A stretch of DNA of 64,000 nucleotides from positions 178,811-242,810 of the forward strand of contig DATLFA010000054.1 of NCBI GenBank assembly GCA_035525225.1, read 5' to 3'. Of the stretch, positions 34,756 through 42,962 are shown in pieces. The notes beneath the pieces were generated by a model, which was not told the origin of the DNA, did not search any database, and was given only the letters and a program-made list of their open reading frames with translations. Position numbers and translations under genes: made by a program. This DNA is from DATLFA01 sp035525225. Its GTDB lineage: Bacteria; Actinomycetota; Acidimicrobiia; Acidimicrobiales; WLNW01. Position 1 is the stretch's first letter; each line of letters opens with the position of its first letter.

Positions 34756-35876
34756 CAGCCACCATCGGTGAGCCCGAGACGGCTTCGATCGTCCGGCAGT
34801 CGAGGCTGCCCGACGCAGCGATGGTCGGCGCGCTCTATGTGGCATCCATTGTCGGCGCGCTCGCGCTTTCGGCACTGCTCGTCGCGGCTACCGGTGGTTC
34901 GTGGACGAAGGTGTTCAGCGCATTGATCGACGGCAGTGTCCGCAACGACGGCGCGTGGGGCGACACGCTGAGCCGGATGGCGCCACTCCTACTCGTCGCG
35001 ACGGGCGCCATCGTGTCGGCGCGCGCGGGGCTCGTGAACATCGGCCAAGAAGGACAGTTGCTCTTGGGCGCGGTGTTCGCGGCATATCTCGGCAATCACA
35101 TGTCCGGGCCGGGCCCGTTGGTCATCGTGTGCGCGCTCGTGTTCGGTGCGCTCGGCGGCGCGCTGTGGGCGGGCATCGCGGCAGCGCTGCGCTTCGGCCG
35201 CGGTGTGCCCGAGGTGCTGTCGACGCTGCTGCTCGTCTTCGTCGCCTTTCCTCTGCTCGCGTACGGGCTTCGTTCGAAATCGCTGCTCCTCGACACCGAC
35301 CCGGCGGTCAGGCAACAGCTGAACACGGGTACGCGGCTCCCGGCCGACCGACGGCTTCCCCGGCTCGATCTGTTCGGCAACCAATTCGATCTCGGCGTGG
35401 TGATCGCCCTCGTCGTCGTCGTCCTCGGCGGGCTCGTGCTCTCTCGCACGGTGTGGGGCTTTCGCCTGCGCATGTTGGGGCTGAACCAGAGGACCGCTCA
35501 GCGGATGGGTGTCGCGGCCGCCGCGGTGGGCACGGTCGCGTTGCTCGTATCCGGAGCGCTCGCCGGTGTGGCGGGCGGCGTGCTGCTTGCCGGTACGCCC
35601 GACTATCGCATCACCGTCGGGTTCTCTCGCAACTTCGGCTGGGACGGCTTGCTCGTCGCGTTGCTGGCGCGCAACCGGCCATTTCTGGTGATCCCGATGG
35701 CGTTCATATTCGCCGGGCTGCGCACCGGGTCCGGCTACCTCGCAGCGACCGGCGTTGCGAGTGACATCGTCGACGTCGTACAGGCTCTGCTCGTGCTGGC
35801 GTTGCTCATTCCGCCCGCAGTGCTCTTCGTCCGCGACCGGCGTCGAGCCATCGCTGCCGCTCACGGGAGGCCGTGA
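34752..35876 (+). CDS. ABC importer permease 1 (BMP/Nup type)
   Basis: This 374-residue, roughly ten-helix permease starts at ATG 34752 in the ATPase stop. It contains the BPD_transp_2 pattern: LVNIGQEGQLLLGAVFAAYLG, GVPEVLSTLLLVFVAFPLLAYG and TVWGFRLRMLGLNQRTAQRMG, the last being the EAA-like coupling loop. PDYRITVGFSRNFGWDGLLVALLARNRP is typical of nucleoside-type permeases (YufP/NupB). It pairs with permease 2, four bases downstream. Confidence 0.92.
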   Translation: MTATIGEPETASIVRQSRLPDAAMVGALYVASIVGALALSALLVAATGGSWTKVFSALIDGSVRNDGAWGDTLSRMAPLLLVATGAIVSARAGLVNIGQEGQLLLGAVFAAYLGNHMSGPGPLVIVCALVFGALGGALWAGIAAALRFGRGVPEVLSTLLLVFVAFPLLAYGLRSKSLLLDTDPAVRQQLNTGTRLPADRRLPRLDLFGNQFDLGVVIALVVVVLGGLVLSRTVWGFRLRMLGLNQRTAQRMGVAAAAVGTVALLVSGALAGVAGGVLLAGTPDYRITVGFSRNFGWDGLLVALLARNRPFLVIPMAFIFAGLRTGSGYLAATGVASDIVDVVQALLVLALLIPPAVLFVRDRRRAIAAAHGRP

Positions 35877-35880
35877 TCGC

Positions 35881-36804
35881 ATGGCGTTCTTCTCCGCGGT
35901 CTTCGACATCTTCAGCTCGAGCACGTTGTACGGCAGCACCACACGGCTCGCGGTCTTCCTCGCGCTCGCGGCGGCCGGCGAGTGGGTCGCCGAGCGCGCG
36001 GGCACCCTCAACATCTCGGTCGAGGGTATGTGTCTCGTCGCGGCGTTCTCGGCGGTCGCAGGTTCGGACATCACCGGCTCGGTGCTCGGCGGCATTTTCT
36101 TCGGCGTTCTTGCCGGGATCATCATTGCGGCAGTGCAGGGCAACTTGAGTCATCGCCTCACTGCGAACCAATTCGTCGTCGGTCTCGCGATCAACGTGCT
36201 CGCGCTCGGTTTGACGTCGTTCTTGTGGCAAGAGCTCGATCTCGACGTGGCCGCCGCGACCCAGTTCCCGGGAGCGAATCATCTTCCGGGCGTGTTGCAG
36301 CAGGTCTTCGATCAGCGCTGGACGGCATATCTGGCCATACCGGCGGTCGCCGCGTGTTGGTGGCTCGTCTTCCGCACACGTTGGGGCCTAGAGGTACGCG
36401 CGGTCGGGGAGAACCCGCAGGCGGCGGATGTGTCCGGCATCCACGTCAATCGACGCCGGCGAGAAGCGATTCTCGTGTGCGGCGCGATGTGCGGTCTCGC
36501 GGGTTCGTATCTGTCCCTCGACACGGTCGGGTTCTCGCCGAACATGACCAGTGGGCGAGGCTTCATCGCGATCGCGGCGGTTATCTTCGGTGGATGGACA
36601 CTACGCGGCGCTCTCGCCGGCTGCGTCCTCTTCGGCGGGGTCGAAGCGCTCACACTCGTAGTGCAGAGCCTCGAGTTGGACGTCAACCGGCAGTTCTTGC
36701 AGGCGTTGCCGTATCTCGTGACGCTCGTCGTCATGGCGGTGTTCGCCAAACGGACCCGTCAGCCGCAATCGTTGGCGCGCCCATTCGTACGAGGCCTCAC
36801 GTGA
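35881..36804 (+). CDS. ABC importer permease 2 (BMP/Nup type)
   Basis: This 307-residue permease starts at ATG 35881. It is a shorter BPD_transp_2 protein with LAAAGEWVAERAGTLNISVEGMCLVAAFSA, LTANQFVVGLAINVLALGLTSFLW, and coupling loop TRWGLEVRAVGENPQAADVSGIHV. SPNMTSGRGFIAIAAVIFGGW matches YufQ/NupC-type partners. About eight membrane helices are expected. With the lipoprotein and ATPase it completes an importer. Confidence 0.92.
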   Translation: MAFFSAVFDIFSSSTLYGSTTRLAVFLALAAAGEWVAERAGTLNISVEGMCLVAAFSAVAGSDITGSVLGGIFFGVLAGIIIAAVQGNLSHRLTANQFVVGLAINVLALGLTSFLWQELDLDVAAATQFPGANHLPGVLQQVFDQRWTAYLAIPAVAACWWLVFRTRWGLEVRAVGENPQAADVSGIHVNRRRREAILVCGAMCGLAGSYLSLDTVGFSPNMTSGRGFIAIAAVIFGGWTLRGALAGCVLFGGVEALTLVVQSLELDVNRQFLQALPYLVTLVVMAVFAKRTRQPQSLARPFVRGLT

Positions 36805-36811
36805 CGACACC

Positions 36812-37834
36812 ATGAAAGCGATGCTGTATCACCGGTCGGGCGGCCCCGAGGTGCTCGAGTACACCGACGTTGCCGACCCTGAGCCCGGCGCGAAGGACGT
36901 GATCGTCGCCGTCGTGGCCACTGCCCTCAACCACCTCGACGTCGTGCAGCGCAACGGTTGGTTCACGATGCCCGGATTTCGCTTCCCGCACGTCGCAGGG
37001 ATGGACCTCGCCGGCACGGTGCTCTCGATCGGCGTCGAGGTCGAGCGGTTCGCGGTCGGCGATCGGGTGGTCGTGGATCCCTCGCTCGTCGGTGTCCCGG
37101 TCGGGTCGAAGCTGGCGGGAGGCGACGACGTCTTCATCCTCGGCGCAACGGTCGACGGTGGGTACGCGGAACAGTGTCTCGTGCCCGAGTCGCACGTCCA
37201 TCACGTACCGGCGTCGATTCCGCTCGAGGCCGCGGCGGCGTTCCCCACTTGTTACCTGACGGTGTGGCACGCGCTGTTCGACGTCGGCGGGCTTGTCGCG
37301 GGCGAGACGGTGATGATCCACGCTGCCGGTTCGGGGACCGGCGTGGCCGCCATCCAACTCGCGAAGCAGCGAGGGGCGACGGTGATCGCGACAGCGGGCA
37401 CCGACGAGAAGTGCCGACGAGCGCTGACGATCGGTTGCGATTTCGTCTGCAACAACCGCACGGCCGATGTGGCCGCGTTCGCACGCAAGGTCACCGACGG
37501 CCGAGGTGTCGACATGGTGTTCGATCACATCGGGCCGGCGCTGTTCGAGGCCTCGTTCTACTCGCTGGCGACCCGCGGCCGCTTCGTCACCTGTGGCAAC
37601 ACGAGCGGCGATCAGCTGACGGTGCCTTCCATCGGCTACATGTACCACACCGGCATTCGCATACTGGGCAGTGATCCGTATCGCAACGACGAGTTCGCGC
37701 CGGCGTGGAGCGCGTTCTGCGACGGCGGCCTCGACCCAGTTATCGACAGTGAGTTTCCGCTCGCCGATGCCGGCGCCGCGCAACAGAAGATGCTCAGGTC
37801 GGACTTCTTCGGCAAAATCCTTTTGCGCCCCTGA
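36812..37834 (+). CDS. MDR-superfamily NADPH:quinone reductase-like dehydrogenase
   Basis: This 340-residue protein starts at ATG 36812, eight bases after permease 2, so it probably belongs to the same transcript. The GroES-like N-terminus has ALNHLDVVQRNGW and FPHVAGMDLAGTVLSIG. The Rossmann domain has MIHAAGSGTGVAAIQLAKQRGATVIATAGTDEK. The cysteines of the structural zinc loop are missing, as in quinone-oxidoreductase members. The substrate is unknown; the link to the importer is only positional. Confidence 0.87.
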   Translation: MKAMLYHRSGGPEVLEYTDVADPEPGAKDVIVAVVATALNHLDVVQRNGWFTMPGFRFPHVAGMDLAGTVLSIGVEVERFAVGDRVVVDPSLVGVPVGSKLAGGDDVFILGATVDGGYAEQCLVPESHVHHVPASIPLEAAAAFPTCYLTVWHALFDVGGLVAGETVMIHAAGSGTGVAAIQLAKQRGATVIATAGTDEKCRRALTIGCDFVCNNRTADVAAFARKVTDGRGVDMVFDHIGPALFEASFYSLATRGRFVTCGNTSGDQLTVPSIGYMYHTGIRILGSDPYRNDEFAPAWSAFCDGGLDPVIDSEFPLADAGAAQQKMLRSDFFGKILLRP

Positions 37835-37850
37835 CGCGCGGAGGTGCAGG

Positions 37851-38375
37851 CTACTGCGGTTCGGGTACGCCCTTGCGGGCTTCCATGATGATCTCTTTGG
37901 CGCGGGCGGAATTGCCCCACTCGCTGTTCTCGGTCGACTTGCCGGGCTCGAGTGCTTTGTAGACCTCGAAGAAGTGATGGATCTCCGCTCGCAGGTGCAT
38001 CGCGATGTTGTAGAGGTCTTGGAGGTGATCCCATCGAGGGTCACCGAACGGCACGGCCAGCACCTTGGCGTCGGGCCCGGCCTCGTCGCGCATCTCGAGT
38101 ACGGCGATGGGCCGCGCCCAGATGTGACAACCGGGGAAGACCGGCTCGTCCATGATGACCAATACATCGAGCGGGTCACCGTCGCCGGCGAGCGACTGGG
38201 GGATGAACCCATAGTTGGCCGGATATCGAGTGGCGGTGAACAGCGTGCGGTCGAGCCACACTGCACCCGTTTCGTCGTCGAGCTCGTACTTGTTGCGCGA
38301 GTCCTTTGGGATCTCGACGATCACTTCGATGCGATCGGGATACGGCGGACCGGGCTTGTGGCCGATCGAGCTCAT
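37851..38375 (-). CDS. ppa: Inorganic pyrophosphatase, family I
   Basis: This 174-residue enzyme on the reverse strand starts at ATG 38375, with GGAGGAATCACC before it. The family signature DGDPLDVLV gives the three metal-binding Asp residues. IPKDSRNKYELDDETGAVWLDR and YPANYGFIPQSLAGDG are conserved. It hydrolyses pyrophosphate from biosynthetic reactions. The gene is convergent with the dehydrogenase and divergent from the EamA gene, so it is independent of the importer. Confidence 0.97.
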   Translation of the reverse strand: MSSIGHKPGPPYPDRIEVIVEIPKDSRNKYELDDETGAVWLDRTLFTATRYPANYGFIPQSLAGDGDPLDVLVIMDEPVFPGCHIWARPIAVLEMRDEAGPDAKVLAVPFGDPRWDHLQDLYNIAMHLRAEIHHFFEVYKALEPGKSTENSEWGNSARAKEIIMEARKGVPEPQ

Positions 38376-38493
38376 GGTGATTCCTCCGACTTCAACAGGT
38401 CTACACAGGCATGGAGAACAGCTGACTGGGATGCCGCGATGGGGGCCCGGCCACGGTAGCGGGAATTCTGCGGACCGACTCCGACCGCCCGGC

Positions 38494-38499
38494 TACGGT
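38494..38499 (+). promoter_or_regulatory. Putative leaderless -10 box for the EamA gene
   Basis: TACGGT lies six bases before GTG 38506, supporting that start. Confidence 0.3.
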
Positions 38500-38505
38500 G
38501 CCGGT

Positions 38506-39411
38506 GTGCGCGAGCCGATTACGCGGCGGGGATGGTTGCTGTTCGCGGCGATGAGCCTGATCTGGGGTGTGCCCTACCTCCTCATCAAAGTCGCAGTCGA
38601 GCACCTCGAGCCGGTCGTCATCGTGTTCGGGCGCACCTCGCTCGCGGCCGTGCTCGTTGTCGCGTTGGCGCGACGTTCCGGCGCGATGGCCGCCGCAGCG
38701 CGTCACTGGAAGTTGGTGCTCGCGTTCGCGGCGATCGAGATGGCGGGGCCGTGGTTCTTGCTCACCAATGCGGAAAAGAGCCTTCCATCGGGATTGACCG
38801 GCCTGATCGTTGCGTGCGTGCCGATGGTCGGCGCCATTGCCGCGTATCTCCTAGGTGATCATCGCGCGCTTGCTCCGCTGCGCATGGTCGGAATCGCGGT
38901 CGGCCTCGGCGGCGTCGCGTTGTTGGTGGCCCACGATCTCGGTGGCTCCGGTGGCATCCCGTGGTGGAGCGTCGCGCAGATGTTGCTGGTCTGCATCGGC
39001 TACGCGACTGCGCCATTCATCGTCGCTCGCCGCCTCACCGATGTGCCGGCGTTGGGTGTCGTGGCGATCTCACTCACCGCCGTCGCGCTCGTGTACGCGC
39101 CTTTGGCGTGGGTCGCGCGACCTGACGGCAGTCCACCCGCGAAAGTGTGGTGGGCGGTGGCGGCCTTGGCGGTCGTGTGCACGGCCATCGCCTTCATCGT
39201 GTTCTTCGCGCTCATCAGTCAGGTTGGTCCCGAGCGCGCGACATTGATCACGTTCGTGAACCCCGCGGTCGCGATCATCCTCGGCGCGGTCGTGCTCGAC
39301 GAGAAGATCACCGCGGCCACCGCCGCCGGTTTCTTCCTGGTCCTCGGTGGTTGCTGGCTCGCCACCCGCCCCGACCGTGTGACCGAACCTCTGGTCGGAC
39401 AACCGGCGTAG
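38506..39411 (+). CDS. EamA/DMT-superfamily transporter
   Basis: This 301-residue protein starts at GTG 38506 and has ten predicted membrane helices in two EamA repeats. The first begins LLFAAMSLIWGVPYLLIKVAV and the second SVAQMLLVCIGYATAPFIVARRL. The last repeat contains GPERATLITFVNPAVAIILGAVVLDEKITAATAAGFFLVLGGCWLATRP, the usual C-terminal hairpin. EamA proteins export amino acids or metabolites. The substrate is unknown. Its stop abuts the convergent VOC gene. Confidence 0.9.
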   Translation: MREPITRRGWLLFAAMSLIWGVPYLLIKVAVEHLEPVVIVFGRTSLAAVLVVALARRSGAMAAAARHWKLVLAFAAIEMAGPWFLLTNAEKSLPSGLTGLIVACVPMVGAIAAYLLGDHRALAPLRMVGIAVGLGGVALLVAHDLGGSGGIPWWSVAQMLLVCIGYATAPFIVARRLTDVPALGVVAISLTAVALVYAPLAWVARPDGSPPAKVWWAVAALAVVCTAIAFIVFFALISQVGPERATLITFVNPAVAIILGAVVLDEKITAATAAGFFLVLGGCWLATRPDRVTEPLVGQPA

Positions 39412-39882
39412 CTACGTCCCCCACACCTCCATGGCCTTGTCGTACACGCCCTGGTTGTGCGAGATCTCGATGACGTTGCCGTCGGGGTCGGTCACCGCGC
39501 AGATGTAGCCGATCGGATCGGGCATGTCGGTGGGTTTCCACATGAGGCAACCTTCGGCCTCGCCCATCGCGGCGATGCGTTCGACCTCGGTGCGCGAGGG
39601 CACTTCGATACCGATGTGGGCGAACGGCGCCATGATCGGTTGGGGGCCCTTCGCTTGGTCCCGGAAAAAGCTCACCAACACGAGGATGAACGGGTTGTCG
39701 GCTTGATCGGGGTGACCGAGCCACGCGCCGTACCCGTCAGGATCGGATCGACGATCGAGCAACTCGAGCGTCGTGTAGCGCGTGTACCAGTCGATCGATT
39801 TGTCGATGTCGTGACAGGGGAGCGCGATGTGCGTCCACCGTGGGCGCCTCGGCCCGCTGCGATGGACGACCTCTTCAGCCAC
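39412..39882 (-). CDS. VOC-superfamily (glyoxalase-like) protein
   Basis: This 156-residue protein on the reverse strand starts at GTG 39882, with AAGGAT before it. Two VOC modules are present: WTHIALPCHDIDKSIDWYTRYTTLELL, and FAHIGIEVPSRTEVERI, ending AVTDPDGNVIEISHNQG. Candidate metal ligands are the His in THIAL, the His in FAHIG and the Glu in VIEIS. The substrate is not known. It shares little with the VOC protein at 28475 beyond the fold. It lies 65 bases downstream of the amidohydrolase on the same strand and may be co-transcribed. Confidence 0.87.
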   Translation of the reverse strand: MAEEVVHRSGPRRPRWTHIALPCHDIDKSIDWYTRYTTLELLDRRSDPDGYGAWLGHPDQADNPFILVLVSFFRDQAKGPQPIMAPFAHIGIEVPSRTEVERIAAMGEAEGCLMWKPTDMPDPIGYICAVTDPDGNVIEISHNQGVYDKAMEVWGT

Positions 39883-39947
39883 GGCGAATCCTTCTGGGTC
39901 GGTTCCTCGCGAACCTAGCAGCGGGTCTGATGGTCGGATAGGAGCGA

Positions 39948-41312
39948 TCAGCGTATGGGCCAGCGCGACGGAGGATCGATGCCGGCGCGGCGCAGCAGCC
40001 GTCTGGCCGCGTCGTGCGCGGCGTCTCGGAGCGCGTCGAGGTCGACCGTCGTACAGCGCCGATCTCGGACGACGATGTGGCCGTCGACGACGACATCACG
40101 GACGCTGCGACCGTCGCTCGCCCATACCAGTTGGAGCACCGGATCCGCGCTGCGCGGTGCCCAATGCGGACCGGACGTGTCGTGCACGACGATGTCGGCG
40201 CGTTTGCCCGGTTCCAACGATCCGATGCGGTCTGCCATGCCGATCGCCTCGGCCCCACCGATCGTGAGCATCTCCAGCGCGTCGTGGGCGCCGAAGCTCG
40301 TCGGGTCGAGTGTCTGGTCCTTGGCGATACCCGCCGTGAGCGCGGCGACGCGCAAAGGATCGAGCGCGTCAGCAGCATTCTCCGAATCGCATCCGAGCGC
40401 GATGCGCGCGCCCCGCCGGTGCAGTTCGCCATGGCGGCCGTGCGCGGATACGCCTTGGCCGAGGCGCAGGTACGCCCACGGCGTGTAGGCGATCGCAGTT
40501 TGGGTGCGCAATACGATCTCGCACTCCGCGTCGTCGAGATGCACCGCGTGTGCCAGCAGCACGTGCGGACCGAGCACGCCGAGACGATCGAAGTGCACGA
40601 GCGGCCGGGCACCGCAGCGCGCGAGATACGCAACCGCGTCGCTCGGCGACGGCGAGATGTGGAAGGTGAGGCCGGTGTGAAATTCTCGGGCGAGTGCGGA
40701 CGCGCCGGCCAGGAGCTCGTCCGACATCGAGTCGTGACCGACGAGGGTGATCCATCCTGCGACGAGTTCATCGCCGTGCAGGCGCGCGACGAGAGCGCGC
40801 TGGAGATCGAGCACCTCTGCGGCCGGCGCGGCGAACGGGCCACCGCCGACGTCCCACCCCCACGTGCCGATCGCTCCGCGCACGCCCACTTCTCGCAGCG
40901 CTGCCGCGACTCGATCGGGGTGGGCGACCGTGCCTGCTTCGACGATCGTCGTGATGCCATTGCCGACCTGCTCGACACCCGACAACGTGGCCGACAGTTC
41001 GTCGTCGTCGCCGGTGTGCGCGGCGTGAATCGGCACCGCCCATTCGAATATCGACGCGCCCGGCGCGAGATCATCGGGGATCGCGGAGCGAACCAGGCGA
41101 TCACCGGTCAAGTGCTGGTGCGCGTTGATGAAACCCGGCGTGACGACGGCACGGGTGTCGCCCAGAACTTCCGCATCGGGAAACCGCGTCAACAAAACCG
41201 CGGCCTTGTCGACCGCGATGATCGTCGAGCCATCGACCGCGACCGCGCCGTCGCGGATGATGTCGCGGCGCGCGTTCATCGAGATGACATCGTGCCCGAT
41301 CACCAACAACAC
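39948..41312 (-). CDS. Amidohydrolase-superfamily deaminase-like enzyme
   Basis: This protein has about 454 residues from GTG 41312, where the family pattern starts (MLLVIGHDVISMN); ATG 41348 and TTG 41366 are in-frame alternatives. The metal site shows VVTPGFINAHQHLTGD (H65, H67), FHISPSP, ALGCDSENAAD, and further His residues in HAVHLDD. It resembles the TrzA/AtzA and S-adenosylhomocysteine/guanine deaminase group. These hydrolyse amino or chloro groups on purine- or triazine-like rings. Its divergent Rieske partner lies 53 bases away. Confidence 0.86.
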   Translation of the reverse strand: MLLVIGHDVISMNARRDIIRDGAVAVDGSTIIAVDKAAVLLTRFPDAEVLGDTRAVVTPGFINAHQHLTGDRLVRSAIPDDLAPGASIFEWAVPIHAAHTGDDDELSATLSGVEQVGNGITTIVEAGTVAHPDRVAAALREVGVRGAIGTWGWDVGGGPFAAPAAEVLDLQRALVARLHGDELVAGWITLVGHDSMSDELLAGASALAREFHTGLTFHISPSPSDAVAYLARCGARPLVHFDRLGVLGPHVLLAHAVHLDDAECEIVLRTQTAIAYTPWAYLRLGQGVSAHGRHGELHRRGARIALGCDSENAADALDPLRVAALTAGIAKDQTLDPTSFGAHDALEMLTIGGAEAIGMADRIGSLEPGKRADIVVHDTSGPHWAPRSADPVLQLVWASDGRSVRDVVVDGHIVVRDRRCTTVDLDALRDAAHDAARRLLRRAGIDPPSRWPIR

Positions 41313-41335
41313 AGTGCATCCCAGAACACAGTGCA
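41308..41335. repeat. Direct repeat in the amidohydrolase/Rieske divergent region
   Basis: AACACAGTGCA occurs at 41308-41318 and again at 41325-41335, spaced 17 bases apart. It lies between, or at the edge of, two divergent genes and may be a regulator-binding site. The first copy covers the chosen amidohydrolase start codon. Confidence 0.5.
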
Positions 41336-41365
41336 AGAGTACGATCATCGGCGAAAGGCTGACCA

Positions 41366-42364
41366 ATGACGCGAAGCGATTCGTTCGCCAGCAACCCGGT
41401 GCTGCGCCGCTATTGGCACCCGGTCGCGCGCGCCGACGAGATAGGTGCCGAGCCGGTTGCAGTCGAGCTGCTGCGTGAGCGGTTGGTGCTGTGGCGCGAC
41501 GGCGACGGCGCGCTCGGTGCAGCCTATGACCGTTGCCCGCACCGCGAGTCGCCGCTTTCGTTCGGCAGCGTGGTCGACGGTTGCTTGCAGTGTCCCTACC
41601 ACGGGTGGTCCTTCGCCGTCACCGGTGCGTGTGTGCGCGTTCCGTCGTCGCCGCCCGATGTGCCCGTGCCACTGAAGGCGCGCCTCGCAACCGTGCACCT
41701 CGACGAGCGCTATGGATTGGTGTGGTTGTGCCTCGACGAACCTGCTGCGCCGGTACCGGTGATCGCAGAAGATGAGGACCCCGAGTTTCGCCGTATCAAC
41801 AACCCCATCGAGCGCTGGCACACATCGGCGACCCGCATGACCGACAACTTCATGGACATCGCGCACTTCCCGTGGGTGCACATCGGCACGTTCGGCAGAG
41901 CGCAGAACACCGTGGTCCCCAAGATCGAACTGCAGCCCCTCGACGACTCGTTCTACGGCTATCGCTACGAGGTCGAGGTCGACAATCCCGACCTTGCCCG
42001 CTCGACCACGGGGCAGGCGGCCACCACCCTCACCCGCACGATGACGACGGGGTTCAACCTGCCGTTCCTGACGCGCAGCACGATCCGCTACGAGACCGGC
42101 CTCGACCACATCTTGTTGCTCTGCACCACGCCGATCGACGACGTCACGTCGTATTTCACGTTCGTGGTCTGGCGCAACGACGACTTCGCGGTGCCCGCCG
42201 ACGAGGTCGTGGCCTTCGACCGGGCAATCGGGGCAGAGGACAAGGTGATGCTCGAACGGGTCCCGGGGGTCCTGGCCCTCGACCTGAAGGCGACGGTGAG
42301 CGTGCAGGCCGACAAGCCTTCGGTCGAATGGCGACGGCGCCTGATCGAGCTGCTCACCTGCTAG
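41366..42364 (+). CDS. Rieske non-heme iron oxygenase, alpha-subunit type
   Basis: This 332-residue protein starts at ATG 41366. The Rieske 2Fe-2S domain has CPHR (C57, H59) and CPYHGW (C76, H79). The mononuclear iron site follows at about 159-171 in TDNFMDIAHFPWVHIGTFG, with the bridging Asp and two His. The organisation resembles monooxygenase/O- or N-demethylase members (VanA, NdmA type). No ferredoxin or reductase gene is adjacent. The substrate cannot be read from sequence. The gene is divergent from the amidohydrolase. Confidence 0.92.
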   Translation: MTRSDSFASNPVLRRYWHPVARADEIGAEPVAVELLRERLVLWRDGDGALGAAYDRCPHRESPLSFGSVVDGCLQCPYHGWSFAVTGACVRVPSSPPDVPVPLKARLATVHLDERYGLVWLCLDEPAAPVPVIAEDEDPEFRRINNPIERWHTSATRMTDNFMDIAHFPWVHIGTFGRAQNTVVPKIELQPLDDSFYGYRYEVEVDNPDLARSTTGQAATTLTRTMTTGFNLPFLTRSTIRYETGLDHILLLCTTPIDDVTSYFTFVVWRNDDFAVPADEVVAFDRAIGAEDKVMLERVPGVLALDLKATVSVQADKPSVEWRRRLIELLTC

Positions 42365-42482
42365 CCTGCATCTTTGGCCGGGTTGACCCCGGTCAGGCTT
42401 CGAGCCCCGTCTGGCCAGACGAGCATCGAGGCCGGGTATTCACCCCTTCCGCCCCTGGCGGGACTGCACGAGGAGAATCGCA

Positions 42483-42752
42483 TTGGCCACCAACCTGCCT
42501 CCAAAAGACCAGACGATCGCGGCCCACCGGCTGCATGACACCGATACGGGCTCGCCCGAGGTGCAGATCGCGCTGGCGACCGCCCGCATCAACCACCTCA
42601 CCGAGCACCTGAAGGTCCACGTCAAGGACCATCACAGCCGGCGGGGACTGCTGATGCTGGTCGGTCAACGACGCCGGTTGCTCGACTACGTCCGCAAGAA
42701 CGACGTCGAGCGCTACCGCAGCATCATCGCAAAACACGGTCTGCGAAGGTAG
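42483..42752 (+). CDS. rpsO: 30S ribosomal protein uS15
   Basis: This 89-residue protein starts at TTG 42483, with GAGGAGAA nine bases upstream. Conserved segments are HDTDTGSPEVQIALATARINHLTEHLK and HHSRRGLLMLVGQRRRLLDYVRKND. uS15 binds 16S rRNA helices 20-22 and nucleates the 30S platform. The 118-base leader contains a short GC hairpin (GCCGGG and CCCGGT near 42377-42392) and could hold an uS15 autoregulatory structure. rpsO-pnp order is conserved. Confidence 0.97.
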   Translation: MATNLPPKDQTIAAHRLHDTDTGSPEVQIALATARINHLTEHLKVHVKDHHSRRGLLMLVGQRRRLLDYVRKNDVERYRSIIAKHGLRR

Positions 42753-42761
42753 AAAGACCAT

Positions 42762-42775
42762 TGGCCTTCGGGCCA
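42762..42775. terminator. Small UUCG hairpin after rpsO
   Basis: TGGCC-TTCG-GGCCA forms a 5-bp UUCG-capped stem. A second palindrome, CCGGGCC-TC-GGCCCGG, lies at 42796-42811. No T-tract follows, so these may be processing or partial termination signals between rpsO and pnp. Confidence 0.4.
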
Positions 42776-42962
42776 GCCAACCAAAATCCCAAATTCCGGG
42801 CCTCGGCCCGGCCAACCATCAGGGCGTCGTCAGTCGCCAGTTGCGTGTCGCTCGCCCCGAGCGGGAGGCAGACAACTGGAGTACTGAGGTCGCCACGAAC
42901 CGCTCACGCTCGATTGCGTGGGCATCAGACGATGCGCGAAGGCGTGTCAACAAGGAGTTTCC

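Noticed and set aside
40014..41369. A ~450-codon forward frame opposite the amidohydrolase
   Set aside because: The reverse-strand protein has an intact amidohydrolase metal site; the forward frame is Arg-rich with no domain and is its shadow.
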